Below, piece after piece: positions 27,861 to 39,100 of a stretch of DNA of 64,000 nucleotides; within the stretch, counting starts at the first letter, position 1, and each line of letters starts with the position of its first letter. The stretch covers positions 682,001-746,000 of the forward strand of contig JAGTXO010000002.1 of the NCBI GenBank assembly GCA_019448385.1, read 5' to 3'. Under the pieces are notes generated by a model. That model searched no databases. It had not been told where the DNA came from and saw only the letters and a program-made list of their open reading frames with translations. A program made the translations under genes and the position numbers. This stretch comes from Diacronema lutheri (taxonomy: Eukaryota; Haptophyta; Pavlovophyceae; Pavlovales; Pavlovaceae).

Positions 27861-29324
27861 ATGGCCGACACGGGCGAGGGGAATGGTGAGTTTGTGCGTC
27901 ACCTGATGGACGTTCCCCTCGACCTGCTGTCGCGCATCTTTGCGCAGCTCGAGCTGCGTGACATCTCCCGCCTGGACTGTGTTTGTCACACGCTCCGCTG
28001 CTCCGCCGCGATCGTGGATGCACTCCGCACGCGTGCCGCGCGCGCGGGACGATCGGTGCCGGCCGAACTTCGTGAGGGCGAGCTCTCTTGGACGCAGCTC
28101 CTCGTGTGGGAGGAGCGCGCCGCGAGCATCACGCGATCGCCGATCGCGGCGGGCGTGTATCACTGGCTCATGGTCGATCACAAAGGCGCGCTACACGTTT
28201 GCGGTGCAGAGGAGGAGGAGGACTGCGCGGGCACGATCCACTTCTCCGCGCCTGGCGTGCTCGGTCTCGGGCGCGCGAGAGCAGGCGGCCGTGAGCGCGA
28301 GCCCATCCCCGTGCCGGCGCTCACGGGGGTGCGCATCGTCTCCGTCTCCGCCGGCGCAGGGCACAACCTTGCGTGCTGCGCCGACGGCGCCGCATTTGCC
28401 TTTGGCTCGGGCGCAGACGGTCGCCTCGGGCTCGGGGACAGGCACACGCGCTTCGAGCCAACGCGCGTCGACGCGCTCGTCAACCAAACGGTGGTGCTGG
28501 TGGCAGCGGGCGCGTGCCATTCTCTCTTCCTCAACGCGAGCGGCGCGGTCTACGCGTGCGGCGCCGGCTGGTGGGGCCGGCTTGGCCTAGGCGACGAGCG
28601 AGCGCGCCTCGTGCCCGAGCGACTCGACATTGGCGGCGAGCACGTGGCGGCGATCGCGGCAGGGGCCGATCACTCTCTTGCGCTCTCGCGCTCGGGCGAC
28701 GTGTGGGCGTGGGGCCACGCGCTTTACGGCCAGCTCGGCCTTGGCGCTGAGCGCAACCCACAGCTCGTCCCGCGCGGGCTCGGCGCGCGCGTGCCTCGCA
28801 TGCGCGCCGTGTCGGCGGGCGGCGCACACTCGCTCCTGCTCGCGCACGATGGCGGTGTCTTCGCCTGCGGCGCCGGCCGCTTCGGCCAGCTTGGGCTCGG
28901 GCACTGGGAGGGGAGCACGACACCCGCGCCCATGTGCGGCGTGGCTGGCGCGTCGAGCGTCTGCGCGGGCGCGGACCACAGCCTCGTCGTCTTGCACGAC
29001 GGCACGGTCCTCGCGGCTGGGCGCGGCGCGATCGGCGCGCTCGGGCTGGGAAGCAAAGGGAATCAGTGCACGCCCACGCCCGTGTCGAGCCTGCGCGTCG
29101 CAGTGCGCGTCGCGCACGCAGCTGCGGGCGTCGGCCTCAGCCTCGCGATCGGCGGCTTTCGCGACGGCATTTTTGACGTGCCGACTGCCGAGCCGCGCAG
29201 CGACAGCGCGCCGACCGGCGGAGCGTTCGTCTGGGGCGTCGGAGGCGAGCAGCAGGCCCTCGCGATGCAGCAGGGCTTGGCGGAGCACTTCTCGCCAACG
29301 TTTGTGGCGCGCTACGCATGCTGA
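27861..29324 (+). CDS. F-box protein with RCC1 propeller
   Basis: Single exon, 487 residues from ATG 27861. Residues ~14-55 are an F-box (MDVPLDLLSRIFAQLELRDI, SRLDCVCHTLR). From about residue 95 to the end come about six or seven RCC1-type blades with the repeating pattern W/FG.G..G.LGLGD and AAGA.HSL.L: GSGADGRLGLGDRHT, GAGWWGRLGLGDERA, WGHALYGQLGLGAE, GAGRFGQLGLGHWE. The F-box would dock on SKP1 and the propeller would select the substrate of an SCF ubiquitin ligase. No Ran-GEF active-site evidence is visible, so nucleotide-exchange activity should not be assumed. Confidence 0.9.
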   Translation: MADTGEGNGEFVRHLMDVPLDLLSRIFAQLELRDISRLDCVCHTLRCSAAIVDALRTRAARAGRSVPAELREGELSWTQLLVWEERAASITRSPIAAGVYHWLMVDHKGALHVCGAEEEEDCAGTIHFSAPGVLGLGRARAGGREREPIPVPALTGVRIVSVSAGAGHNLACCADGAAFAFGSGADGRLGLGDRHTRFEPTRVDALVNQTVVLVAAGACHSLFLNASGAVYACGAGWWGRLGLGDERARLVPERLDIGGEHVAAIAAGADHSLALSRSGDVWAWGHALYGQLGLGAERNPQLVPRGLGARVPRMRAVSAGGAHSLLLAHDGGVFACGAGRFGQLGLGHWEGSTTPAPMCGVAGASSVCAGADHSLVVLHDGTVLAAGRGAIGALGLGSKGNQCTPTPVSSLRVAVRVAHAAAGVGLSLAIGGFRDGIFDVPTAEPRSDSAPTGGAFVWGVGGEQQALAMQQGLAEHFSPTFVARYAC

Positions 29325-29354
29325 AAACGATGCAACCCGGAAGGGCGGGTTTCG

Positions 29355-31685
29355 TCACAGGAGGCCGTCGTCAGAGTCGCGCCGCCGCGGCACGACGGCC
29401 TGCGCCGCCGCCGGCGTGGGGCCGCTCGCCGCGTCTGCCCGAGCTGCGTCCATGGCGACCGCGTACGCCGGCGGCAGGCCATGCGGCGCTGCGTGCCGGA
29501 CCGGAAGCTCCGTCCAAGTTGACGGCCAGCGCGCATCGCCACCACGCCCGCCGTGGGCAGCCATAGCCTTTCGCGGCGTGTACCGCCGCGCGCCCAGCTC
29601 AACGCTTCCGAAAATGCCGCCGCCGCCGCCGTCACTATCGTCGCTGTCGTCGCCGCCGCGGTCTGCTCGCCGGCTGAGCGCGAAGCGTGGACGACGCGCG
29701 GCGTGCGCGTCGGGCGGCAGCTGCAGCAGGTGCAGGCTGCGCGCCGCCCAGCCGCGCAGCTCGGTGCGGTTGAGCAGCGCGAGGTAGGCGGCGGAAGCTG
29801 CGATGCACAACGCGGCAATGAGGCCGATCACGTCGCCGGGCTTCCACGCGCCGCTCGCCGCTCCTAGGCCGGGCGCTGTCGACGCCGGGAGTGCGTGCGC
29901 CCTCCGCCTGCCAATGTGGTGCGGCACGGCCGCCTCAAGACCGTCCTCCACCACCACCGCCTCCGTCGGCACCGCGTGCGCTTCTGCGTCGCCATCCGCG
30001 TCCGGCGTCACGTCTCTCGTGAGCACGAGCGCAAAAGTCTGCGGCTCGTGCACTGCGTCGAGCGACGAGACAAGAATTTGTACCACGTTCTCGCCTGGCT
30101 GCAGCGGCCACGCCTGCTGCGCGAAGTCGTGCATCGACAAGCCGTTCGCGCTGAGCGTCTCGGCCGCGCGCACGCCGCCATTGAGCTCAAGCAGAATGTT
30201 GACCGCACGCACCTCAGCCGAGACGCGCGCTGCAAAGACGGATGGCGCTCTGTCGCGCTGGCTCGGCTGCTCGATCACGCCGCGCCCATCGGCCACGCCG
30301 ATTGCATGCAAGACCATCCGCCGCACCGCCAGCGAAGCGTCCGTGACGGGCGCGCCGTCCACCGCGCCCGGCGGACGCCGGTGCGCGTGCTCGCCCGGAC
30401 GCTCTGCCGGATCGTGCGGAAGGAGCTCGCGCTGCGCGGGAGCGCGCTCGACGAGAATCGAGTAGCGGCGGTGCGTGACGCCGTCCTGCGCGGCAACATC
30501 TAGTATGAGCACGTTTGCGCCGACGTGCAGTGCCCACGCATTGCTGCTCGGCGCGCCGTGCGCCACGAGTCCGTTGATCGTCGCAAATGCCGAGTGCGTC
30601 TGCGCGTGGACGGCCACGGCTGAGACGGCGTGGGGCACGTTGGCAAAGTAGTCGGCGCGCGAGGGTTGGAAGGGCTCGGAGAATGCGATGCCATCGATGT
30701 AGAGCGCTTTAAGCGCCGCGTCATCCGCCGCCTCGCTGCGTGGCGCGCCAGCCGGAGTGGCGACGGGCGGGGGCAGGCGGATGAGTGGCAAGTGGCGCAA
30801 CAGTGCACCGCGCGCGGATTGGCGGGCGGCTCACCGGTGGACGTGGAGCACGTACGCGCCGGCACCCGCGGGCGCAACCACGCTGCTATGCTCCGCCGTG
30901 AGGAGCAGTTGGATCGTGTTGCGGCCGAGCCGCAGGGGGACGGTCACGCCACCGCCGGCCGACGGCGCGCCGTGCGGCTGCGCGGTCACGCGCGGCTGCT
31001 CGCAGCGGCGCACGCCGGTGTGGCGGTCGGCGTAGCAGTGCGCGGCTGGCGTCGCGACAAGCGTGATCGTGTCGACGGACGCATCGACGAAGAGCGCATA
31101 CTCAAAGATGTGCTCGGCGAAGAGCGGCTTGAGCTTGAGCGCGCTCTCGTTGGAAGCCGCTCTGCCCGCGTACGCGCTCAGCATGCGAAGGGAGAGGGCA
31201 TCGCTGCCGCTAGGCACAAAGCGTACGTCCACTTTGACCGCGCCGCGCTCCGCTCCGTGGCTGAGGAGCGGCGTCCAGCGCGTGCCCGTCTCGGACGCGC
31301 GCAGCGCGGCACGGCCGAGGAGGGTCTCGACGAACACGCCGCGCTCGAGCACGCGCACGCCGACGTCCTGAAAAGCGGACACGACGCCGAAAAAGCAGCA
31401 CGTGCTCCATGTCGGGTGCAGCGGGCTCGGCTCGCTCTCGAGACGGCACTGGTGCTCGCCCACGTCGACGAGCGCGACGTGCGGCGCTGGCGCGGCGCGG
31501 TCCGATGCGTCCACGCGCGTCGCCAGGCCCTTGGCCTCATGGATGCACACGGTCAACGCGCCCTTGAGCGGGTGGTGCATTGCGTGCCCGTCCGCCTCCA
31601 CATCCAGCAGGCGCGCCGCGAGGATCGCGCACACGAGCACCCGACCGCCGCCGCTTTTCCCGGCGGACCTCGATCCCGCCGCCAT
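29355..31685 (-). CDS. C2 plus cadherin-like beta-sandwich surface protein
   Basis: Exons are 31685-30835 and 30735-29355 (743 residues); the 99-bp intron splits codon CG|C. ATG 31685 starts a signal peptide (GRVLVCAILAARLLDVEA). Next is a C2-like domain: GALTVCIHEAKGLATRVDAS, ALVDVGEHQ, HPTWSTCCFFGVVSAFQDVG. Two or three cadherin-like beta-sandwich units follow, each built as FS..Y.....V..V.V.A........G....LN.I.I.V: FAEHIFEYALFVDASVDTIT, FQPSRADYFANVPHAVSAVA, LQPGENVVQILVSSLDAVHE. A TM helix (VIGLIAALCIAASAAYLALL) leads to a ~120-residue polar tail. The domains should face a lumen or the outside; the partner is unknown. It is divergent from the carotenoid oxygenase (77 bp). Confidence 0.72.
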
Positions 31686-31762
31686 GAGAGGTTTGGCCAA
31701 AAATGGGAAGCGTGCAGAAGGTGAACTCTTGAAACTTCGGGCCGTGTTTTCAACTTTTTTTG

Positions 31763-33719
31763 ATGGGGTCGTGCCCGGTGAGAGTGGGCCGGCCGATGAC
31801 GATCATCTTTTTTCTGCTGCTGGGCGTCGCGGGCGTGCGGGTGGATGCGGGCCGCGCGGGACGAGCGCGTGTGCCAATGCGCGCCCAGCGCATTGTCCTC
31901 ACGACCACCGCGCCTGGCTCCGCGCCGGCGGCGAGCCGCGGCACCGCGCCGACGGCGAGCGCGGCGGAGCTGCTCGAGCACCGCTCGATGGCGCGCGACA
32001 TGTGGCGCACGATCGCGCTCTCCGACGCGCGGCCGCGCGACGAGCGGTGGGACTTGCGTGCACGCGCGCGGCTGCTTGATTCCCCCCGCGCGGCCGAGAA
32101 GCTCGCTGACTTTTGCGCGCTGAAGGGCACCTATTACGTCAACGGCCTCGCGAGCTGCATGGTCGGCGACGAGCTCGTCCACCCATTCGAATCCCACGGC
32201 TACGCCAAGGCACTCTCGCTCAACGGCGACGGCACGGCCACCTTCCGCGCGCGCATCACCGAGACGGCCTGCGCCGCCGTCGAGCGCGAGCGCGGGCGCG
32301 TCGTGCACCGCGGCGTGATGTCCAAGGGGCTCGGCTTCCCGCAGAACCTCGTGGTGCCGCAGGACCGAGACACGGCAAACATCGCGCTGCGCGCGTGGCC
32401 GCCCGCGCCCGACGCGCCAAATCGCGTGCTCATCGCGAGCGGCGACAACGGCACGCCGCACGCGCTCGACCCTCGGACGCTCGAGACGCGCGGCCCTCTG
32501 CCCGAGTGCGTGACCTCGATGGCCGCGCTCGAAGGCAAGCGACTGCTCGCGCACACGCGCTATGACGCGCAGCGCGGCCGGCTGGTCTTCGCCGCGACCG
32601 CCGTCGCCGTCAACGGCGCCTTTGGCGGCGCGCGATCCGTGCTCGACTTTTTGGAGGTGGACGAGAAGGGCGAGGTGGTGTCTCACGTGACGCATGAGAC
32701 GGACTTCATGGTGGCCGTGCTGCCCGCCTGCCCGGCTGCGCTGCCCGACGCATTGCCGATGCGCTCTCACCACGGCTGCGCGCCCTTGCTCCCGCCTGCC
32801 CCCCGTCACGCAGGTGATGCACGACTGGATGATCACGGAGAACTACTACGTGCTGCCAAAATGCCCTGCAAAGCTCGATTACGCCGGGCTGGGCAAATTC
32901 CTCGTCGGGATCGGGCGCGGCGTCAAGGTCTTTGAGCTCGACGTCGAGCAGCCCGCCTCTCTGCTCCTCATCCCGAGGCACGCGGCCGCCGGCCTTTCTC
33001 CAATCGAAGCCAAAGCGCGCACCTTTTACAACATCTTCCACTTCTGCTCGTGCCACGAGAGGCGCACGCCGACCGGCGCGCGCGAGCTCGTCGTCGCCGC
33101 CGTCTCGTTCGATGACTACACATTTGGCGGCGAGATGGGCTTTGACGCCGAGCGCGCGGATTTTGACCCAATCGGCTGGTCGGGCGGCGGCGACGTGTCC
33201 GCGCCTGCACTCGACGAGTTCATTGTCGACCTCGACTCTGGCGAGATGCGCTCGCGCGAGCGACTGCCCGTGCTGTGCGAGCGCACCGACGGCCAGCCAC
33301 CGATCGCCGTCCCATTCGACATGCCCACGATCCACCCGCTGCTCGACGGTCGTGAGGCCCGCTTCTGCTACGCGGCGGGTGCTGCGCGGATCGAGGGCTG
33401 GTTCCCGTTCAACTCCATTGTCAAAGCCGACCTGCTCAGCCGGCCGGTCGGAGCGCACGTGTGGTTTGCGCCCGAGCACAGCATGGTCTCCGAGCCGCTC
33501 TTCCTCCCGCGCGGCTCGGGTGGCGGCGAGTGGCGCGGCGCCGAGCACGAGGACGACGGCTTTGTCGTCACCGTGCTGCACGACGCCCAGCATGGCCGCT
33601 GCGAGCTCATCGTCTTTGATGCGGCGCGATTTGACGAGGGGCCGTTTGCCGCCATCGACATGGGCGAGCTCTACCCGTGGGACGTGCACGCGAGCTGGCT
33701 TGCCGGCGTGAGCTTTTGA
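31763..33719 (+). CDS. Carotenoid cleavage dioxygenase family protein
   Basis: Exons are 31763-32710 and 32814-33719 (617 residues). The 103-bp intron is phase 0 and joins THETDF to MVMHDWMITENYYV, the conserved HD..ITE.Y block. Other CCD/RPE65 landmarks are VHPFESHGYAKALSLNGDG, PHALDPRTLETRG, LLAHTRYD, IFHFCSCHE, EDDGFVVTVLHD and the C-terminal YPWDVHASWL with the last iron-binding histidine. Such enzymes use non-haem iron to split carotenoids or apocarotenoids into aldehydes. The start region (MTIIFFLLLGVAGVRVDAG) is a signal peptide followed by a basic stretch, consistent with plastid routing. The start may be ATG 31763 or the in-frame ATG 31796. Confidence 0.92.
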
Positions 33720-33795
33720 AGGGCCGGATTCGTCTTGGACTCACGCGGAAACTCACACGCACACACCGCGCGCGCCGATACTGCGGCGGATCGCC

Positions 33796-34830
33796 TCAGG
33801 CCGTGGCTGCGTGGTGGGGCGTGGGTGGCCTCAAACCAAAACCCAAGCTCTCGAAGAATCCTCGCCGCGGACGGACGCTCGGCGCGCCCATCGAGACGGC
33901 GGCTGCGTCCCGCGGCTCTGCAGCAAGCCGGCGCTGGACGTGCTCGTCGCACCGCGCGCCGAGCGGCCCGTAAAGCGTGTTGCGCTGCTGCTTGCGCACC
34001 GCGTACTCCCCCTTGATGCTCGCGACGACCTTGACGAGCTCCTTGTGCACGAACGGCGCGATGATGCTCATCACAAAGTCCACGAGCCACGAGGGCACGG
34101 GAAGAGTTTTCGGGTCGAGTCCCATCGTCCACGTGATCTCGCAGCGATCGGACGTGGCGCGGGCGCCGGGTGCGGACGCGCTCGCTGACGAGCGGGGCAC
34201 GATGCGCATGCCCGACGGCGCGACGAACGCGACGTGCTCAAGGTGCGCGAGTTGCTCAGGCATGGCGCGCATCGCGCCCTCCGTCGTCGCGAAGTCGATG
34301 GCGAGCACCCCGTGGCTGTCGAGCACGTCAAAGCCTTCGGCATCGAACGCGACAGACCGGTTGGAGAATGGCGAGGGCAGCCAGAGCTCGGCCGCAGCGC
34401 GCAGAGACACGAGGCTTGGTTCATCCATGATGATGGCGCGCGGCACGTTGCGCCCGTTCCATGTCGGCACGAGGTCCCACTCCCGCACGATGACGAGCAG
34501 GTCCATCGGCGGCACGTCGAGCACGATGTGCGCCTTGAAAAAGTGGATGTGCTCCTTGGCGTGGTGCCAGACGAGCAGAGAGCCCTCTTTGCCCTTTGGC
34601 TTGCCCCACACGGCGCTGTCCATGTGCGCAAACAGCCGCTCGAGGCTCTCGACCTTGGCGGCGAGCGTTGGCAGCCTCGCGTCGCGCTGCGCACTCGCCT
34701 TGGCGGGCTTGCGCAGGGCCGCGAGCGCATCCACGACGCGCCCGCGCTCGACCAGATCGTCGACGAGCGTGGCCTCCCCACGGCGCGGGAACATTTCGCC
34801 CGCCAACGGCTGGCTCAATAGGGGCGCCAT
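33796..34830 (-). CDS. START-like lipid-binding domain protein
   Basis: Single exon, 344 residues from ATG 34830 (an upstream GTG is in frame but unlikely). Residues ~95-280 read as a START/Bet v1-type helix-grip fold: VPPMDLLVIVREWDLVPTWN, then a middle strand block ending VLAIDFATTEG, VAPSGMRIVPRSS, CEITWTMGLDPKTLPVPSWL, and a closing helix WLVDFVMSIIAPFVHKELVK. Proteins of this group hold a lipid in a cavity and carry it between membranes; the ligand is not predictable. No signal peptide or TM is visible, so it is probably cytosolic. Upstream of the start (34836-34858) a CACTTTC heptamer is repeated three times, in the 53-bp space shared with the next gene. Confidence 0.75.
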   Translation of the reverse strand: MAPLLSQPLAGEMFPRRGEATLVDDLVERGRVVDALAALRKPAKASAQRDARLPTLAAKVESLERLFAHMDSAVWGKPKGKEGSLLVWHHAKEHIHFFKAHIVLDVPPMDLLVIVREWDLVPTWNGRNVPRAIIMDEPSLVSLRAAAELWLPSPFSNRSVAFDAEGFDVLDSHGVLAIDFATTEGAMRAMPEQLAHLEHVAFVAPSGMRIVPRSSASASAPGARATSDRCEITWTMGLDPKTLPVPSWLVDFVMSIIAPFVHKELVKVVASIKGEYAVRKQQRNTLYGPLGARCDEHVQRRLAAEPRDAAAVSMGAPSVRPRRGFFESLGFGLRPPTPHHAATA

Positions 34831-34883
34831 CGCCACTTTCCACTTTCCACTTTCCACTCGCCAAGCGCCACGCTCGTGTGGCG

Positions 34884-35201
34884 ATGCTCAGCGCCGCGGC
34901 GCGCCGCGGCGTGTCGCCCGCCCTGTGCACTCGCGCGCAGGAGGTGGCGCTGAGCTTCAGCGACAACGAGGCCTTTTTGTTCGCCGGCTACAAGCACTGC
35001 ACGACGCGCCTGCCGCCGAGCGGCCTGCACACGCTCACGTACAACTTGAATCCAATTTGTGCGGGCCACGTGTCGCTCCCGCCGCTGCAGGTCGTCGCGC
35101 GGCCCGTGTACGGTGGCGCGGCGCTCGAGCTTGTTGACAATTCCGAGCCGCGCGTCGTGTTCGTCATGCCGCCGCCGCTCGCCCCGCCGCCAGCCGGGTG
35201 A
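34884..35201 (+). CDS. Orphan TRAPPC11/gryzun-like C-terminal piece
   Basis: A frame of 105 residues from ATG 34884. The block FLFAGYKHCTTRLPPSGLHT, LTYNLNPICAGHVSLPPLQV and PRVVFVMPPPLAP reads like the last ~80 residues of TRAPPC11 (gryzun), a subunit of the TRAPP tethering complex. The rest of that >1,000-residue protein is not in the window; upstream sequence is occupied by the START gene on the other strand. A good acceptor (cgcgcag|GAGGTGGCG) lies inside, so this could be a last exon whose partner is lost. It is either a short free-standing protein or a truncated duplicate; I favour truncation. Confidence 0.5.
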   Translation: MLSAAARRGVSPALCTRAQEVALSFSDNEAFLFAGYKHCTTRLPPSGLHTLTYNLNPICAGHVSLPPLQVVARPVYGGAALELVDNSEPRVVFVMPPPLAPPPAG

Positions 35202-35259
35202 CGGCTTGACCGCTTGAGTGACTGATCGCTCCTAAGGGCAAATTCGATTTAGGTGCGAC

Positions 35260-36077
35260 ATGGCCGTCGTAATCACGCTCACGATCTGCGCGCTCGCGGC
35301 GTCGAGGTCACACGGGGCGTCGCAGTTGCGCGCGTCGCAACTGCGCCCCCCGGCGGGAGCGCCGGCACGTAGCGCGCCAATTGCGAGCGGCACGGCGCCG
35401 GCCCCTCGGGCCGCCGCGATCGTGCTCGCGGGCGGCGTCGGTTCGCGGATGAAGGCCGACAGGCCAGCAGCTGCTCGACCTCGTGGGGAAGCCGGTGATG
35501 ATGCACTCGCTCGAGCTCTTCCTCGGAATGCCGAGCATCACAAAGGTGGTGCTTGTGCTCGACGAGCAGTACCGCCCGCTCGTCGCGCCGCACAAGGCCG
35601 CGCACGGCGACCGGCTAGCGTTTGCAGACCCGGGCAAGGAACGGCAGGACTCGGTCGCGAACGGCCTCGCGCTCGTCGGGGACGACGCGCCGCTCATCTG
35701 CGTGCACGACTCAGCACGGCCGCTCGTCTCCGTGCGCAACGTGCTCGAGGTCATCGCCGATGCTGCGGAGCATGGCGCCGCCGTGCTCGCCGTGCCGTGC
35801 AAGGCGACAATCAAGGAGAGCGCAGACGGCCAGTTCGTCGGCAAGACGCTGCAGCGCTCAAAGCTGTGGGAGATCCAGACGCCGCAGGTCGTGCGCGTCG
35901 AGCTGCTGCGCGCCGGCTTTGCCAAGGCGGCGGCCGAAAAGCTCGAAGCCATTGACGACGCGTCGCTCGTCGAGGCTCTCGGCGAGCCGGTGAAGCTGAC
36001 CCTCGGCGAGTATACGAACTTCAAGCTGACGGGTCATCGCGCGCGATTTGCTCGACCGCGGACTTGTCTCACTCTAG
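35260..36077 (+). CDS. ispD: IspD-like cytidylyltransferase with frame breaks
   Basis: The frame from ATG 35260 begins with a signal-like/transit leader (MAVVITLTICALAASRSHGA) and reaches AAAIVLAGGVGSRMKADRP, the IspD nucleotide loop. At about 35467 the homology continues in the next frame, QLLDLVGKPVMMHSLELFL; restoring the usual PKQ would need two more bases. The body is typical: ERQDSVANGLAL, PLICVHDSARPLVS, ATIKES, WEIQTPQVVRVELL, EYTNFKLT. At about 36031 a second shift leads to VIARDLLDRGLVSL and a stop at 36075-36077. IspD makes CDP-methylerythritol in the plastid MEP isoprenoid pathway. The conserved body argues for a working gene with assembly errors, but decay cannot be excluded. Confidence 0.8.
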
Positions 36078-36102
36078 GCAAGAGGGGGGGACACGCCGCA
36101 AG

Positions 36103-39100
36103 TCACTTGGGCTTCAGAGATGCCCTCCGCTTCTTCCCCTCTTCTCTCTTCTTCCCCCTCGCCGCTGGCGTGGCGCTCGTCGGACCGAGCGGCGTGGACT
36201 TTCGGCGCGCGGGCGCGCTCCGCCGCGCGCCCGCCTCGTCGCGTTCCGTCGGCTCGCCGTCCTCGTCCGAGACCTCGCCGCCCGCGTTCTCCTTTGGGGG
36301 AAGCATCGCCTCGAGCTCGGCGAGCGCGCCCATGTACTCGGTGCGGGACGGGTGCGTAAAGTCGCGCAGCGCCTGCCGACAGGCGAGCGGCACACGGCGC
36401 ACGCGTGGGGCGCATGTCAAGCGCGGCGTTCCGGACGCGTTTGGAGTGCCGGACGCGCACGGGCACCCCGCGGCACACGCGCGCGGCGCGGCGCCGCACG
36501 TGCACGAACGCCTTCCCGAGCTTCTGCAGGTCGGGAATCGTGTAGTGCGCCTCGGGCGTGCCGTCGGCGCCCGGCCCGTCCGGCCCGCAGAAGGAGGCCT
36601 CGAGCGTGTACGACGGGACCAGGCCAAAGCTGCGCGCGACAACGACGCGGCCGGTGGTCTCCTTGGAGCGGAGCACCTTGAACGAGCACGAGGCGAAGGA
36701 GAAGGAGGCGCTGAGGCGCGAGAGGAGCAGAGGGAAGACACGCTCGTGCAGCCTGCCCGCGTGCGAGCCCGGCGGCGCGCCCTTGCCCGCGGGCGTCTCA
36801 ACGCCATACATGAACGTTGACTTTTTGCGCGAGTGGCCATGGAAGTCGCAGAAGAAGAGGAGACGCTCCTCCTCGGCGAGGCCGCGCAGCAGCGCCTTCA
36901 CGTGCGCGATCGTCGGGTGCTTGCGCGCCGACGGCTCCGCCCAGTTGCGGTTGAGGTCGTCGCCCGAGAGGGAGCACCGGTAATTACCCAAGATCACGCC
37001 GTCCGGATTGAGGCACGGCACGACCTGAAAGACGAGGGCGGAGCGCAGCTCGCGAGCCTCGGCCGAGTCGGCGAGCAGCTCGTCGATCACGCCGTGCATC
37101 ATCCACGACGCGTTGGTCTCGCCCGGGTGCACGCGCGCGGTCACGACGACCACTTTGCGCTCGCGCAGCTCTGCCTCGGACGCGCCGGCAAAGTCGGTGA
37201 TCGTGAGGAGCGGCACGTCATGCCCGCCAACGGACGAGCACAGGCTGCTCACGCGCAGCCGCGACGCTGCGCTCGGCAGCCGCTGCAGCGCGTCGATCCG
37301 CGCGAGGAGCTTGGTGTAAGTATACGGGTAGCACTGGCAAATGTAGACGCCGTCCGCGGCGGCGGCACGTGCGGCATTGCCGGCGGCGTCGGCGTCGGCG
37401 CCGGTCCCGTCGGCGGCGCGGTGCGCGCAGCGCGGCGGCGGCGGCTGCGCGGCGACGGCGTCGAGCGAGACGGAGAATGAGAGCGTGAAGTAGGTCGCCG
37501 CATCGGCCTTGTCCTTGCCGCGCTTGCGCCGTGCGGCGGGCGCGCTCGCCGCCGGCTCGCCGCCGCCGGGCGCGCGCACGGGGTACTCGTTCTGGTAGTA
37601 GCAGATGCTATGACCACACCGCCGCCAGCCAACGCCGGTCTCGCGCGCCGCTGCCGCCGAGTAGAGCAGCGGGCGCATGCCGTGCGCGAAGAGCGAGTCG
37701 GCTTTGAGCATATTAATCACGTTGAACTTGTATGTGAAGCCCGGTAGCATCCCGTCGACGCGGAAGAAGAACCATTGCGTATGGCCGCGCGTGTTGACGT
37801 CGCACGCGAGAACGAGGTCGTACTCAAGCTCGCGGATCCGGATCGCTCGCCGCAGGTTGCCGGACTCGAACGCCGACGAGAAGCTCAGCGCCGGCGCGAG
37901 CGTGGGCGCTCCCGGCGCCGTCGGCGCGTGTGAGCCCGCGGCGAGCGGCGGCGGCGGGCTGAGCGCGTCGTAGACGATGAGCGGCGCGTGCGGCACGTAG
38001 TCGGGCAGCGCGCACCCGCCCGCCGTGCTCGAGACCACGAGCTGCCTGCCCGGCGCGCCCGTTGGGTGCACGAGCCGCTCCGCGTCTCTGACGAGGCACA
38101 GGGCGACGCTGTCCGCCATCGTGGCGGTTGAATGGTGCGTGGGCTCGGGTTCGGCGCTCGTCGCGTCGAGCAGCGCGGGCCCACCACGAAACATCGTGGC
38201 GCGCGGCAGTGCCTCGGCGCGCGCCGCGGTGGCGCCAGCGCTGCCGGCGGCGCCGCCGTCCAGCTCGTCGTTGTCCTCGCCGTCGGTGAGCTCGACGCCA
38301 TCGTCATCGGCTACTGCCCTGTGCGCCGCGTGCACCACGGCGAGCGCCGCTTCGTCCGGCGCGCCGACGCTGGCTGCGCGGAGCGGCGCGCGCCGGCGCG
38401 CGCCGGCGCCCGCGCTCACGCTAGCGCCGCCGCCGCCGTCGTCGTCGTCCGCCGACGACGAGTTCTCGCCGCCGATGCCCTCGTCGACGGGCTGCTCGTC
38501 ATCGTCTACCCCGTCGAGCGGCCCGCCTGCCGCGCCGCCCGCCTGCAGCGGGTGCTGCGCCCACGCCTCGACGAGCGCGCCCATGCTTGGGTGCCTCGCG
38601 AGGTACAGTCGCCACAAGACGTTCGACGCGAGCCGAAGGAGGTCGAGCTGCTCGCCGTTGGCTCCGTGGGTGTGCATCACGGCGAGGAGGATGCGAAACG
38701 CACCATCAACGGCGAAGCTGAGCGCGCTCGAGCCGTCCAGCGAGATCGCTCGCAGCAGCAGCAGGCCGGTTCGGACGAGCAGCGCGGACTCGACGTGCGC
38801 GAGCACCGCCGCGAGCACCGCCGGCACGCCGCCCTCCTGCACGACGGCAGGCACGTGCGCGGCGAGGCGCGTGACGTTGATGAGGATGTACAGACACGGC
38901 AGCAGGATCTGCGCGACGCGTAGGTGCGCGAGCAGCGTCGCGAGCGCGATGGGCACGCCGAGCGTGTCGACGACGGCGGTCGCGTTCGGCGCCGTGTGCG
39001 ATACATCGGAAAGCGCGCAAAGGAGCCACTGGAGGAGGCGCATATCGGCGCCGTGCATGTGGTCGCGCACGGCGTCGACGAGCGCCTTGATCCCGCCCTG

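Noticed and set aside
35440-35480. A mini-intron to explain the first IspD frame shift
   Set aside because: Any intron fitting the phase would be under 30 bp and would remove the conserved nucleotide-loop motif.
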